Assembly: GCF_011207455.1 (NCBI RefSeq)
Contig: NZ_CP048877.1
Location: 364,576 to 428,575, forward strand
Direction of reading: 5' to 3'
DNA length: 64,000 nt
Source: Thermosulfuriphilus ammonigenes
GTDB lineage: Bacteria; Desulfobacterota; Thermodesulfobacteria; Thermodesulfobacteriales; ST65
The position numbers and the translations under genes were made by a program. Below, one piece after another: positions 48,120 to 55,586 of this stretch. The stretch's first letter is position 1. Every line of letters starts with the position of its first letter. Below the pieces are notes generated by a model. That model saw only the letters and a program-made list of their open reading frames with translations. It did no database searches and was not told the origin of the DNA.

Positions 48120-49787
48120 CTAGCGAGCGGCTTCTTCTATGTCCACGATTTTAATGTCTCCTACGTAGTCTTTAGCCTGATAGCGGGTAATCTGGGTCAT
48201 CTTTTTGGTCAGAAGGCTCATGCGCTTAAGATTGCGCAGAATTAGTTCTACCTCCTCCCGCATGGAGGCCTCCTGTTCGGGTATCTCGTCCAGGAGAAGC
48301 TCTGCAGCCCCAATGGCCACAAACATAGGGGTGTTCAGTTCATGGGCCACGGCCCGGGCCATCTCCACTACTCCCTGGAGGCGTTCTCGCTCCATGGTCT
48401 CTTTTTCTAAAAGCTTCTGGGCCGTTATATCTCTGACAACCTCAATGAAGAATTCGATTCGGCCTGAAGAATCAAGCACCGGAGAGGTAACCACCTCAAG
48501 ATATTGCTTCCCATCTCCCCGGGAGATCTCAATAACCCTGGTGGCCGGGGCCCTGGTGGCCTCCACCTCTCTGGTGGGGCAGGCTTCTTCATTACAGAAG
48601 GAAATAACTTCATAGCAGGGACGGCCTGAGACCTGGCCATCGGTAAGGTTGTAGTTTTCCAGAAAGACCTTATTGGCCATAACGATCTGCCCCTCAGGAT
48701 CAATAACCACCAGGCCGGCATGGAGGCTATCGATGATATTTTTAAGAAACCTTTCTTGACGTTCGAGGGTCTTCAGAAGGTGATTGATTTTCTCATAGGC
48801 CTGGGCCTTCTTCAGGGCAATACCTCCCTGTTCGGCCACGGCCACAGCGAAATTGACCTCACTCTCCGTAAAACTCCGGGGCTCGGCCGTAAGGAGCCTC
48901 AAAACTCCCAGTATCTCTCCCTCCACCAAAATGGGCACGGCCAGAATACTGGCCACTCCTTCTTTGCGGGCGGCCTCCGGATAGCGAATGCGGGGGTCCC
49001 TGGTGGCATCGTAGATGGCTACTGGCCGGCCAGCCAGTGCCTGGTGAATAGCCCTTTCGTCGTCAATAGAACCTCGAGAAAGATACTCCTCAGAGAGCCC
49101 CGAGGCGGCCACCAGTTCAAGGTGTCCTCCGTGAGGGTCAAGAAGTCGAATGGTGCATCCCTTTAGGCCCATTACCTGAGGGAGCTTGGTCACAATAAGA
49201 TCGAGGATCTCCCGAAAAGAAAGGGTGGAGTTTAAGGCCTTGCCAATCTCATTAAGGGTCTTGAAGTATTTGACCTGACGGAGCTGATGACGATAAAGAC
49301 AGGCGTTTTCGATGATGATCCCGCACTGCTCAGCCAGGACTTTAAGAAAATCCACATCTTCTGAGGAAATCTGCCGGGGTTTGCGGGAGAAAAGACTCAT
49401 CAGCCCGATGGTTTGGCCCCTTGAGATGACCGGCACAGTGAGAAAGGATCTTATCCCCTCCCGGACAAAGATCTCCCGAAAGGCCGGCCGAGATTCCTCA
49501 TCGGAGTCGCTGATAAGGAGCGGATTTCCCTCCAGAACCTCGTCCAGGAGGTGATCATCCAGAGTGGCCCAATCCTTGTCTGGACGGCTCTCAAGGCCAG
49601 AGAAAGCCCGGGGGACAAGGTGGTCTCCCGTCTCATCCAGAAGGCAGACCATGGCCCCGTCAAGGCCCATAGCCTGGGGGACCCTCTCCACCAGGAGTTC
49701 GAGAACCTTGTCCACATCCAGGGTGGCGGAGATGGTCTTGACGATCTCCCGAAAAAGCTGAAAGTAGGTCTCTCTTCTGGCTTCCAT
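48120..49787 (-). CDS. GAF-GAF-PAS-HisKA protein lacking a kinase ATPase domain
   Basis: A 555-residue cytoplasmic signalling protein. GAF domains occupy about 18-160 and 180-325 (VPVISRGQTIGLMSLFSRKP and VPILVEGEILGVLRLLTAEP are their typical cores). A PAS domain follows at about 345-455 (DSLHAGLVVIDPEGQIVMAN). It ends with a HisKA dimerisation helix pair carrying H482 in AVAHELNTP. The protein stops 70 residues later with no N, G1 or G2 box. No ATPase fragment is found in the next gene, so this is either a natural phosphotransfer scaffold or a truncated kinase. I prefer the ATG at 49787 over a TTG at 49796. Confidence 0.85.
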   Translation of the reverse strand: MEARRETYFQLFREIVKTISATLDVDKVLELLVERVPQAMGLDGAMVCLLDETGDHLVPRAFSGLESRPDKDWATLDDHLLDEVLEGNPLLISDSDEESRPAFREIFVREGIRSFLTVPVISRGQTIGLMSLFSRKPRQISSEDVDFLKVLAEQCGIIIENACLYRHQLRQVKYFKTLNEIGKALNSTLSFREILDLIVTKLPQVMGLKGCTIRLLDPHGGHLELVAASGLSEEYLSRGSIDDERAIHQALAGRPVAIYDATRDPRIRYPEAARKEGVASILAVPILVEGEILGVLRLLTAEPRSFTESEVNFAVAVAEQGGIALKKAQAYEKINHLLKTLERQERFLKNIIDSLHAGLVVIDPEGQIVMANKVFLENYNLTDGQVSGRPCYEVISFCNEEACPTREVEATRAPATRVIEISRGDGKQYLEVVTSPVLDSSGRIEFFIEVVRDITAQKLLEKETMERERLQGVVEMARAVAHELNTPMFVAIGAAELLLDEIPEQEASMREEVELILRNLKRMSLLTKKMTQITRYQAKDYVGDIKIVDIEEAAR

Positions 49788-49808
49788 GAATATCAACCAC
49801 CCAAGATA

Positions 49809-49837
49809 GAAGGAGGGGCCTTACTGGCCCCTCCTTC
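49809..49837 (-). terminator. Hairpin terminator after the torD-oxidoreductase gene
   Basis: A 12-bp GC-rich stem (GAAGGAGGGGCC and its complement) with a 5-nt loop stands 27 nt after the stop on the minus strand. The T-tract behind it is imperfect (TTCTATCTT). It separates the oxidoreductase operon from the GAF protein. Confidence 0.7.
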
Positions 49838-49863
49838 TTAAGGAATCTTTGCTAAGAAGTCCC

Positions 49864-52716
49864 CTAAGAGCCTTCTTTTTTTATCACCTGAACTTTGTTG
49901 AATTTCAAGGGCGGTGTACCACTATAAAGACAACTGCAGGCCGGCTTCATAACCTTGGTCGTTCCCGTTCCCCAGAAGCGGGGATATTTTGGATCAGCCT
50001 CAAGCCCCCGCCAGTGTCCGAATCCGCCAGCAGCGGCCACCACCCCCTGGCGAATATTCCAGGTAACGCGAACTCGAGTCTCAAACTGCCCCCAGGGGCT
50101 CTTAACCACCACCTGATCGCCATCTTTTAGGCCCCTTAGTTTGGCGTCAATAACGTTGATCCACAGGGGATTGCTCCCCCGCTGTTTCATAAGCTGGATA
50201 TTGTTCATGGTTCCGCAATGCTCATGCTCCAGAACCCGGAAGTAACCGAGAATGAGGGGGTATTCCTCGTCGGGTTTAAGATCCGGCCAGTCTTCCCAGG
50301 GCTCTTTGTAGTCTGGCAGAGGGTCTATGCCCTTTTTCTCGGCTACCGGATGCTTGAAGTTATACTTTCCCGTGGGGGTCTTGCCCGAAGAGCCGTAGCC
50401 CTCTGGGGGATTAAGGCTCCCCCACTTTTTGTACTTAAAGTATTCGTGAGGGTCAGTGATGTAGTAGCCCCTCTTTTTGAGCTCCTCAAGGGTGACCGGA
50501 AGCCCCCTTAATTGATTACGAATAAACTCTTCTTCATCTTTCCAGGGGAAGTATTCACCCAGGCCAAGCCGCCTGGCAAGCTCGGTAAAAATCCACCAGA
50601 TAGGACGAGAATCATAGAGAGGGTCAATCACCCGCTGAAAGAGGCTGATAAAGGCCTCGTAAGTCCAGTCAGGCACCACCCGACTCTGCTCAAGATAGGT
50701 ACAATCAGGCAAAACCACATCCGAGAGGCTAGCCGTATTGCTCATAAAGATGTCAATAGCTACCCGGAAGTCCATCTTTTTGATGGCCCGAACGATGGAA
50801 TCTTCGTTGCCGCAGGAAAGGACGGGATCACCAAAATAGCAGACCAGAGCCTTTATCTTCCCCTGATCCACTTGCTCTTCCAGGTAGGCCGGCCACCAGC
50901 CACTCCATATCCGGCCCTCATTAAGCTTCACCTTGGGGGCATTATTAGGAGGCTTGGGCTGTCCTTCACCCCAGGGGCTTGAGAGCTTGCGTTTGAAGGG
51001 AAGGCTGGGCCCCCCGGGGGCATCAAAGGTGCCCTTTAGGCCGTTTAGGGCCATAATGGCCATGGTAGCGTAGAAGGCGTTAGGGCTCTGAGAGACGCCG
51101 GTCCAGCACAGGGCGGCCGGATGATCGGCATAGCCGAACTCAAGGCCCAGGCGCTCAATGGTTAAGGCCGGAACGCCACAGATCTTCTCCGCCCACTCCG
51201 GACTCCGGGGCTGACCATCCTCCTCGCCTAAAAGGCGGCGCTTAAAGTCCTCAAAGCCATAAGTCCAGTTCTCTACAAACTCCCGATCATAAAGTTCATT
51301 TTTGACAATCACATAGCACATGGCCAGGGCCAAGGCCCCGTCAGTAGCCGGCTTTATGGGGATCCACTCGGTAGCTGCGGCCGCCGTCTCGCTGCGACGG
51401 GGGTCAACGGCCACCAGCTTACAGCCTCTTTTAAGGGCCTCTTTAAGAAGCCCCAGTTTGCGCTGCCCTCCAGAGGTGGCAAATTCGTTGATACCAAAAA
51501 GGATGACAAAGTCGCTCTGTCGGTAGTCAATCCAGGGGCGTTTGTCGTTCAGGTTATATTCATTGGCCATCCGGATGGGGTTATCGCACATTACCCGATG
51601 GGTGACCTTGTGGGGGCAACCATAGGCGGCCATGACCGCCTCATGGAGCCAGGCATTGTAATCATTGCCCCGGTGGTAGCCCACCGTAGCTGGATCAAGC
51701 TCTTTTAGCCTCCGGGCAACATAATCTAGGGCCTCATCCCAGCTGGCCTTGCGGAAACGGCCCTCTTCCTTGATAAGGGGTGTCTTAAGACGGTAGGCAC
51801 TGTAGGCCTGAAGATGGGCGTTTCCTCCCTTAATACAGAGACGACCGCCACCTTTAGGATCACCGGCCAGACCTGTGATTCCCTGGATGATACCATCTTT
51901 AACCCGTACCGTCTGGCCACAGAGCCCCAGACATATGTAGCAATGGGTAGGGTAGGTCTTTAGCCCCTCTTCCGGAAGGGCCCCCGGACTGAGGGTTGAG
52001 TAACCAGAAAGCCCCAATTCCTTGAGAATGGGGACCATTAGATTCAAGGTCTCCAGGTAAGGCTGATTGGGACTGGTCCCGGATTCGACATTAAAAAGAT
52101 ACATCCGCTCCTGGAACAGAAAGGACATCAAAAGCTCGGCCAGCCCCTGGTAATAGGGACTCTGAGCGGCTCCAGAAAGAACAGCCACAAACTCCACCAC
52201 CCAGTTAAGGAGATGCTGACGCAGAAACTCAATATGGCCTTTAAAGGCCGCCTCGTCTCCCTGGCCGGCCTTGTCCAGAAGATAGGCCAGAAAATCCAAC
52301 TCTACGGCAATGTGGTCATCCAGCTCGTAGTAGGCCGGATCCTTCTTGACATCAAAGGCTCGATAGGCCTGTCTTACCTGAGCCACGGCCCCCCGGATAA
52401 CCACCGGTTCTCGGTTTAGATAGACTGACTCATAGGGGAAGACCGGATTGGGGCCTGCATTGAGGAAAAGATCGGCGTATTCGAACCTGAGTTTTTTGTA
52501 GACCTCCTCCGGCCCCTCTTTTTGAAGGTAGTCTGCCACCTTGGCCAGCCCGACAGTCAGATCCACCAAGGGGGCCTGGGACTTTAGGCCCTCGACCCCC
52601 TTGGTAAAACCTGGTTCGGCCAGACGAAGGAGAAAATCCTTTGCCGGTTCATCATGAAGGGCCCTGGCCAGAAAGCGATAGACCTCCGCCCGTTTGCTGG
52701 ATAGTTCTGCGTCCAT
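49864..52716 (-). CDS. TorD-type chaperone fused to molybdopterin bis-PGD oxidoreductase
   Basis: A 950-residue single polypeptide. Residues 1 to about 225 are a TorD/DmsD chaperone: all-helical, with FLNAGPNPVFPYESVYL near 84-100 and ELDDHIAVELDFLAYLL near 131. Residues from about 250 are a catalytic subunit of the DMSO-reductase superfamily. C259, C262, C266 and C294 (CYICLGLC...LCIKG) bind [4Fe-4S]. C377 in THRVMCDNP sits where Psr/Phs/Nap enzymes place the Mo/W-ligating Cys. FGINEFATSGG, DPRRSE and the C-terminal GTMNNIQLM segment complete the pterin sites. There is no Tat signal, so it is predicted cytoplasmic. The ATG at 52716 has AAGGAGG upstream. It follows rex by 28 nt; no FeS or membrane subunit is adjacent. 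Confidence 0.9.
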   Translation of the reverse strand: MDAELSSKRAEVYRFLARALHDEPAKDFLLRLAEPGFTKGVEGLKSQAPLVDLTVGLAKVADYLQKEGPEEVYKKLRFEYADLFLNAGPNPVFPYESVYLNREPVVIRGAVAQVRQAYRAFDVKKDPAYYELDDHIAVELDFLAYLLDKAGQGDEAAFKGHIEFLRQHLLNWVVEFVAVLSGAAQSPYYQGLAELLMSFLFQERMYLFNVESGTSPNQPYLETLNLMVPILKELGLSGYSTLSPGALPEEGLKTYPTHCYICLGLCGQTVRVKDGIIQGITGLAGDPKGGGRLCIKGGNAHLQAYSAYRLKTPLIKEEGRFRKASWDEALDYVARRLKELDPATVGYHRGNDYNAWLHEAVMAAYGCPHKVTHRVMCDNPIRMANEYNLNDKRPWIDYRQSDFVILFGINEFATSGGQRKLGLLKEALKRGCKLVAVDPRRSETAAAATEWIPIKPATDGALALAMCYVIVKNELYDREFVENWTYGFEDFKRRLLGEEDGQPRSPEWAEKICGVPALTIERLGLEFGYADHPAALCWTGVSQSPNAFYATMAIMALNGLKGTFDAPGGPSLPFKRKLSSPWGEGQPKPPNNAPKVKLNEGRIWSGWWPAYLEEQVDQGKIKALVCYFGDPVLSCGNEDSIVRAIKKMDFRVAIDIFMSNTASLSDVVLPDCTYLEQSRVVPDWTYEAFISLFQRVIDPLYDSRPIWWIFTELARRLGLGEYFPWKDEEEFIRNQLRGLPVTLEELKKRGYYITDPHEYFKYKKWGSLNPPEGYGSSGKTPTGKYNFKHPVAEKKGIDPLPDYKEPWEDWPDLKPDEEYPLILGYFRVLEHEHCGTMNNIQLMKQRGSNPLWINVIDAKLRGLKDGDQVVVKSPWGQFETRVRVTWNIRQGVVAAAGGFGHWRGLEADPKYPRFWGTGTTKVMKPACSCLYSGTPPLKFNKVQVIKKEGS

Positions 52717-52744
52717 CTCCCCCTCCTTGACCTGAGGCCACCGT

Positions 52745-53434
52745 TCAGAGAACAGCGGCCACAATCTGTTTGACCTTGTTATACTGCCTTCGACCAGTTT
52801 TTCTTCTTCCTTTTTCTGACATGGAATAGGTTAAGGTGTCTAGCAAAATCGTAAAGTCAACATTCTGAACAATCACGTGTGGCAGGCAGTTGAGCCTCAC
52901 CGGAGAAAAGTTGAGTATTCCCCGAACACCAGCCTCAGCCAGATCCCCCACTGCCTGTTCGGCGAGTTCTCTTTCGGTACAGATAACTCCGATCTCTATC
53001 TCCCCTTCGTGCACTCTTTGGGGCAGGGATTCTATGGCCTCGACCTGAAGCCCCTCTTTTACCACCTGCCCCACCTTCTGCGAATCATAATCAAAGACCG
53101 CGGTCAGCTCATATTCCTCCCGGGGCTCGATAAAATAACGCATCACCGTCTCTCCCAGGGGGTTAAAACCCACCAAAGCAATGCGTCTTTTTTGATTGAG
53201 CCCGAGGATGTTTTTAATCTCCTCCAGAAGCTGGGGCACGTTATAACCCACCCCCCGGACACCGAAGCGACCGAAGAAGGAAAGATCCTTTCGCAGCTGG
53301 GCCGGATTGACCCCACAATAATGGGCCATGGCCTGGGAGGAGATGACCCGACGTCCCTTACGTAAAAGCTCCTCCAGACAGCGCCGATAGAGAAAAAGCC
53401 TGATAATTGTGCTCTGACTGTCCCTAAACTCCAT
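52745..53434 (-). CDS. rex: Redox-sensing transcriptional repressor Rex
   Basis: A 229-residue NADH-responsive repressor. The winged-helix half has TIIRLFLYRRCLEEL, ISSQAMAHYCGVNPAQLRKDLSFFGRFGVRGVGYNV, nearly the family consensus. The Rossmann half has VGFNPLGETVMRYF, where family members normally read GxGxxG; here the second Gly is Asn91. TAVFDYDSQKVG and the VGQVVKEGLQVEA region follow. I use the ATG at 53434, which begins the conserved segment; a 247-residue alternative adds 18 residues. It precedes the oxidoreductase and so probably represses its own operon when NADH is low or high according to family rules. Confidence 0.92.
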   Translation of the reverse strand: MEFRDSQSTIIRLFLYRRCLEELLRKGRRVISSQAMAHYCGVNPAQLRKDLSFFGRFGVRGVGYNVPQLLEEIKNILGLNQKRRIALVGFNPLGETVMRYFIEPREEYELTAVFDYDSQKVGQVVKEGLQVEAIESLPQRVHEGEIEIGVICTERELAEQAVGDLAEAGVRGILNFSPVRLNCLPHVIVQNVDFTILLDTLTYSMSEKGRRKTGRRQYNKVKQIVAAVL

Positions 53435-53471
53435 TTTGAAGCACCCCCTTGATTTTTTTGCCAGATATTCC

Positions 53472-53487
53472 TTCAAGATGGATGCCA
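53472..53487 (-). promoter_or_regulatory. Candidate sigma-54 (-24/-12) promoter of rex operon
   Basis: The minus strand reads TGGCATC, four bases, then TTGAA. Against the consensus TGGCACR-N4-TTGCW the -24 GG is intact and spacing correct, but the -12 GC is GA. It lies about 38 nt before the rex ATG. Two palindromes lie 75-125 bp upstream, a classic enhancer position. Confidence 0.4.
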
Positions 53488-53544
53488 AGGGCCGAAAAAC
53501 GGAAGTTGGAGAATTTTGGAGCTAACAGGGGTGAGAGGCTGTCT

Positions 53545-53562
53545 TAGAGAAAATTTTCACTG
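53545..53562. promoter_or_regulatory. Rex-box-like operator upstream of rex
   Basis: TAGAGAA, four bases (AATT), then TTCACTG matches the Rex operator TTGTGAA-N4-TTCACAA at 10 of 14 positions. It abuts the first enhancer-like palindrome. Autoregulation by Rex is common, which makes the site plausible but not proven. Confidence 0.35.
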
Positions 53563-53598
53563 CCACACTTAGGTGGCAGGTGCCACATTTATGTGGCA
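53561..53598. repeat. Two tandem 18-bp palindromes, likely activator binding sites
   Basis: TGCCACACTTAGGTGGCA (53561-53578) and TGCCACATTTATGTGGCA (53581-53598) are near-identical dyads spaced 20 bp start to start, about two helical turns. The second is a perfect TGCCACA-N4-TGTGGCA and contains the stop codon of the sigma-54 regulator gene. They lie 127-164 bp before the rex ATG. This geometry suits tandem dimers of a Fis-type sigma-54 activator. No other copy was noticed in the window. Confidence 0.7.
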
Positions 53599-54989
53599 CC
53601 CTGACGCATAAGCCTCTGGAAGACCTGCCGCCTTAAACCGGCCAGCCGGGCCGCCTTAGAAACATTGCCACCGGCAAGTTCTAAGGCCTGGCGAACATAG
53701 TCGCGAACAAATCTCTCCATTACCCGGGCCTTGGCCTCATGGTAAGGGAGAAGGCCTCCGGCCTGATCTTCCAGGGGGGGCTCACTTTCGGGATCCAGAT
53801 CAGCAGGAGTGATGACGTTCGCCTGGGTGAGGAGAACGGCTCGCCGGATAACGTTCTGGAGTTCCCGGACATTGCCTGGCCAAGGACGGCTTAAAAGGTA
53901 CTTAAGGGCCTCAGGGCTGAACTCCAGCTCCTCGCGGCCATACTCTCGACCAAAGATCTCCAGAAAGTGGCGGGCCAAAAGGGGAATGTCTTCGGATATC
54001 TCGGCCAAGGAGGGCATCTGGATGGTAACCACGTTGAGGCGATAAAAGAGATCCTCCCGAAAAAGTCCCTGTTTGATTTTGGCCTCTAGATCCTGGTTAG
54101 TGGAGGCCAGAACCCGGACATCCACTTTGATGGGCTTGGTGGCTCCCAAGGGATGAATCTCCTTTTCTTGAAGAACCCGAAGAAGCTTGGTCTGAAGGGT
54201 GGGAGAGATGTCGCCGATCTCATCCAGAAGAATGGTAGAACCATGGGCCATTTCAAAAAGCCCTTTCTTATCCCGCGTGGCCCCGGTAAAGGCCCCTTTA
54301 CGGTAACCAAAGAGCTCGCTTTCCAAAATATGTTCGGGCACTGCCGGACAGTTAACGACAATGAGATCCCGTTCGGCCCGGGGGCTGAGGCGATGAATGG
54401 CTCGGGCGGCCAACTCCTTGCCGGTTCCAGATTCGCCACGGATAAGCACCGTTACATCAGTGGGAGCAATCTTCTCGATAAGGGAGATTACTCGGCGAAG
54501 GCGGGGAGAACGACCGATAAAGTCTCCCTGGGAAAAGGAGCGGAGACAACTTTTTAGGTGGACGTTTTCCCGGAGAAGATGGGTTCGTTCCAGGGCCTTT
54601 TCAACGGCGTGAATCACCCGATCATTGTCAAAGGGTTTGGGGATAAAGTCATAGGCCCCCTGTTTAAGGGCCTCAACGGCCATCTCTATCGTGCCGTATC
54701 CGGTAATGAGGATAATGGTCGAAAGGGGGCTGCTCTTTTTGGTAGCCTCCAGAATGGCAAACCCGTCTATGTCCGGCAGACGGACATCGGTGACCACCAC
54801 CTCCGGGGCCTCTCGCTTGATAAAGCCAATGGCCGAACGGCCGTCGGTAAAGGCCTTTGTTCGGCAAGAAACCCCCCTTTTGATGACCCGTTCCAGAAGG
54901 CGGGCAAAATCTTGATCGTCGTCAATGATTACCACCAGGGGCTGATCGGCCCCCTCTTTCTTAAAAGCCCTTTTCTTGTTGGAATTCAT
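53589..54989 (-). CDS. Sigma-54-dependent response regulator (NtrC family)
   Basis: A 466-residue transcriptional activator. The receiver domain has the acidic pocket in VIIDDDQD, phospho-accepting D68 in VVVTDVRLPD, and K118 in IPKPF. The AAA+ domain has Walker A GESGTGKE (185-192), the sigma-54-contacting GAFTGA (232-237), Walker B ILLDEIGD, and the Arg-finger region. A Fis-type helix-turn-helix closes it (GGNVSKAARLAGLRRQVFQRLM). It would activate -24/-12 promoters on phosphorylation. It is divergent from a membrane protein and histidine kinase (55.2-57.1 kb), its probable partner, and stands directly upstream of two tandem palindromes and rex. Confidence 0.95.
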   Translation of the reverse strand: MNSNKKRAFKKEGADQPLVVIIDDDQDFARLLERVIKRGVSCRTKAFTDGRSAIGFIKREAPEVVVTDVRLPDIDGFAILEATKKSSPLSTIILITGYGTIEMAVEALKQGAYDFIPKPFDNDRVIHAVEKALERTHLLRENVHLKSCLRSFSQGDFIGRSPRLRRVISLIEKIAPTDVTVLIRGESGTGKELAARAIHRLSPRAERDLIVVNCPAVPEHILESELFGYRKGAFTGATRDKKGLFEMAHGSTILLDEIGDISPTLQTKLLRVLQEKEIHPLGATKPIKVDVRVLASTNQDLEAKIKQGLFREDLFYRLNVVTIQMPSLAEISEDIPLLARHFLEIFGREYGREELEFSPEALKYLLSRPWPGNVRELQNVIRRAVLLTQANVITPADLDPESEPPLEDQAGGLLPYHEAKARVMERFVRDYVRQALELAGGNVSKAARLAGLRRQVFQRLMRQGAT

Positions 54990-55118
54990 AAAACTTTTTA
55001 TAAACCCTTAAGACTTTCTTCCCAAGAACCTTGATTATAATCCCTTTTATTCGATTTGCCTGCCAGCAAAAGAAAACAGTCCATCTTATGAAGAAATGTC
55101 CATATTTAAAGGGCCAAA

Positions 55119-55147
55119 TTGACGAAAATAAATCTTCCCCCTAAAAT
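55119..55147 (+). promoter_or_regulatory. Strong sigma-70-type promoter, probably leaderless
   Basis: TTGACG, 17 bp, then TAAAAT: each hexamer matches consensus at 5 of 6 positions with ideal spacing. Transcription should begin about 7 nt after the -10, near 55154. The ATG at 55155 is therefore at or near the 5' end of the RNA, and no Shine-Dalgarno sequence precedes it. Confidence 0.65.
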
Positions 55148-55154
55148 GGCACCC

Positions 55155-55583
55155 ATGTTGAGACTGGCCTTAGTTGTTCTTCTCCTTTGGGCCCGGCCAG
55201 CCTGGGCTGTCCAGGTGCATCCGGCCCCAGAAGGCCTTATTGCCCACATGCTGGGGCATGTTCTCTTTACAGCAGCCATTGTCTATTTTCTTTACCTTCT
55301 CTACCGCCATCCTCCGGGGGACAGACCCGGTTGGAAATATCTTAAGTGGTCGCTGATTTTCTTTCTCCTCTGGAACATAGACGCCTTCACCGTCCACGCC
55401 CTGGCCCTTAAAATTCCCAATGAGGCCATCTACGGAGAGAACATCTTCGAGGCTCGACTCCTCCCTCCCTGGAATTGGGTCAAGATTCTTTACTACTTCT
55501 TAAGTTTTGACCACTTTCTCTGTATTCCAGAAATTATCTTCCTCTTTCTGGCCATGAGGAGTTTTTACTTCCGAGGTGCTTAA
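55155..55583 (+). CDS. Small membrane protein, probable partner of histidine kinase
   Basis: A 142-residue membrane protein of no family I can name. An N-terminal signal or first membrane helix (MLRLALVVLLLWARPAWA) ends in AWA before VQVHPAPEG. Further hydrophobic segments are HVLFTAAIVYFLYLLY, WSLIFFLLWNIDAF and LCIPEIIFLFLAM. Several His and Trp residues flank the membrane segments. It lies 3 nt before a membrane histidine kinase, so it is likely a sensing or stabilising partner. The start is inferred from the promoter position; an in-frame ATG at 55146 lies inside the predicted -10. Confidence 0.65.
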   Translation: MLRLALVVLLLWARPAWAVQVHPAPEGLIAHMLGHVLFTAAIVYFLYLLYRHPPGDRPGWKYLKWSLIFFLLWNIDAFTVHALALKIPNEAIYGENIFEARLLPPWNWVKILYYFLSFDHFLCIPEIIFLFLAMRSFYFRGA

Positions 55584-55586
55584 TAG

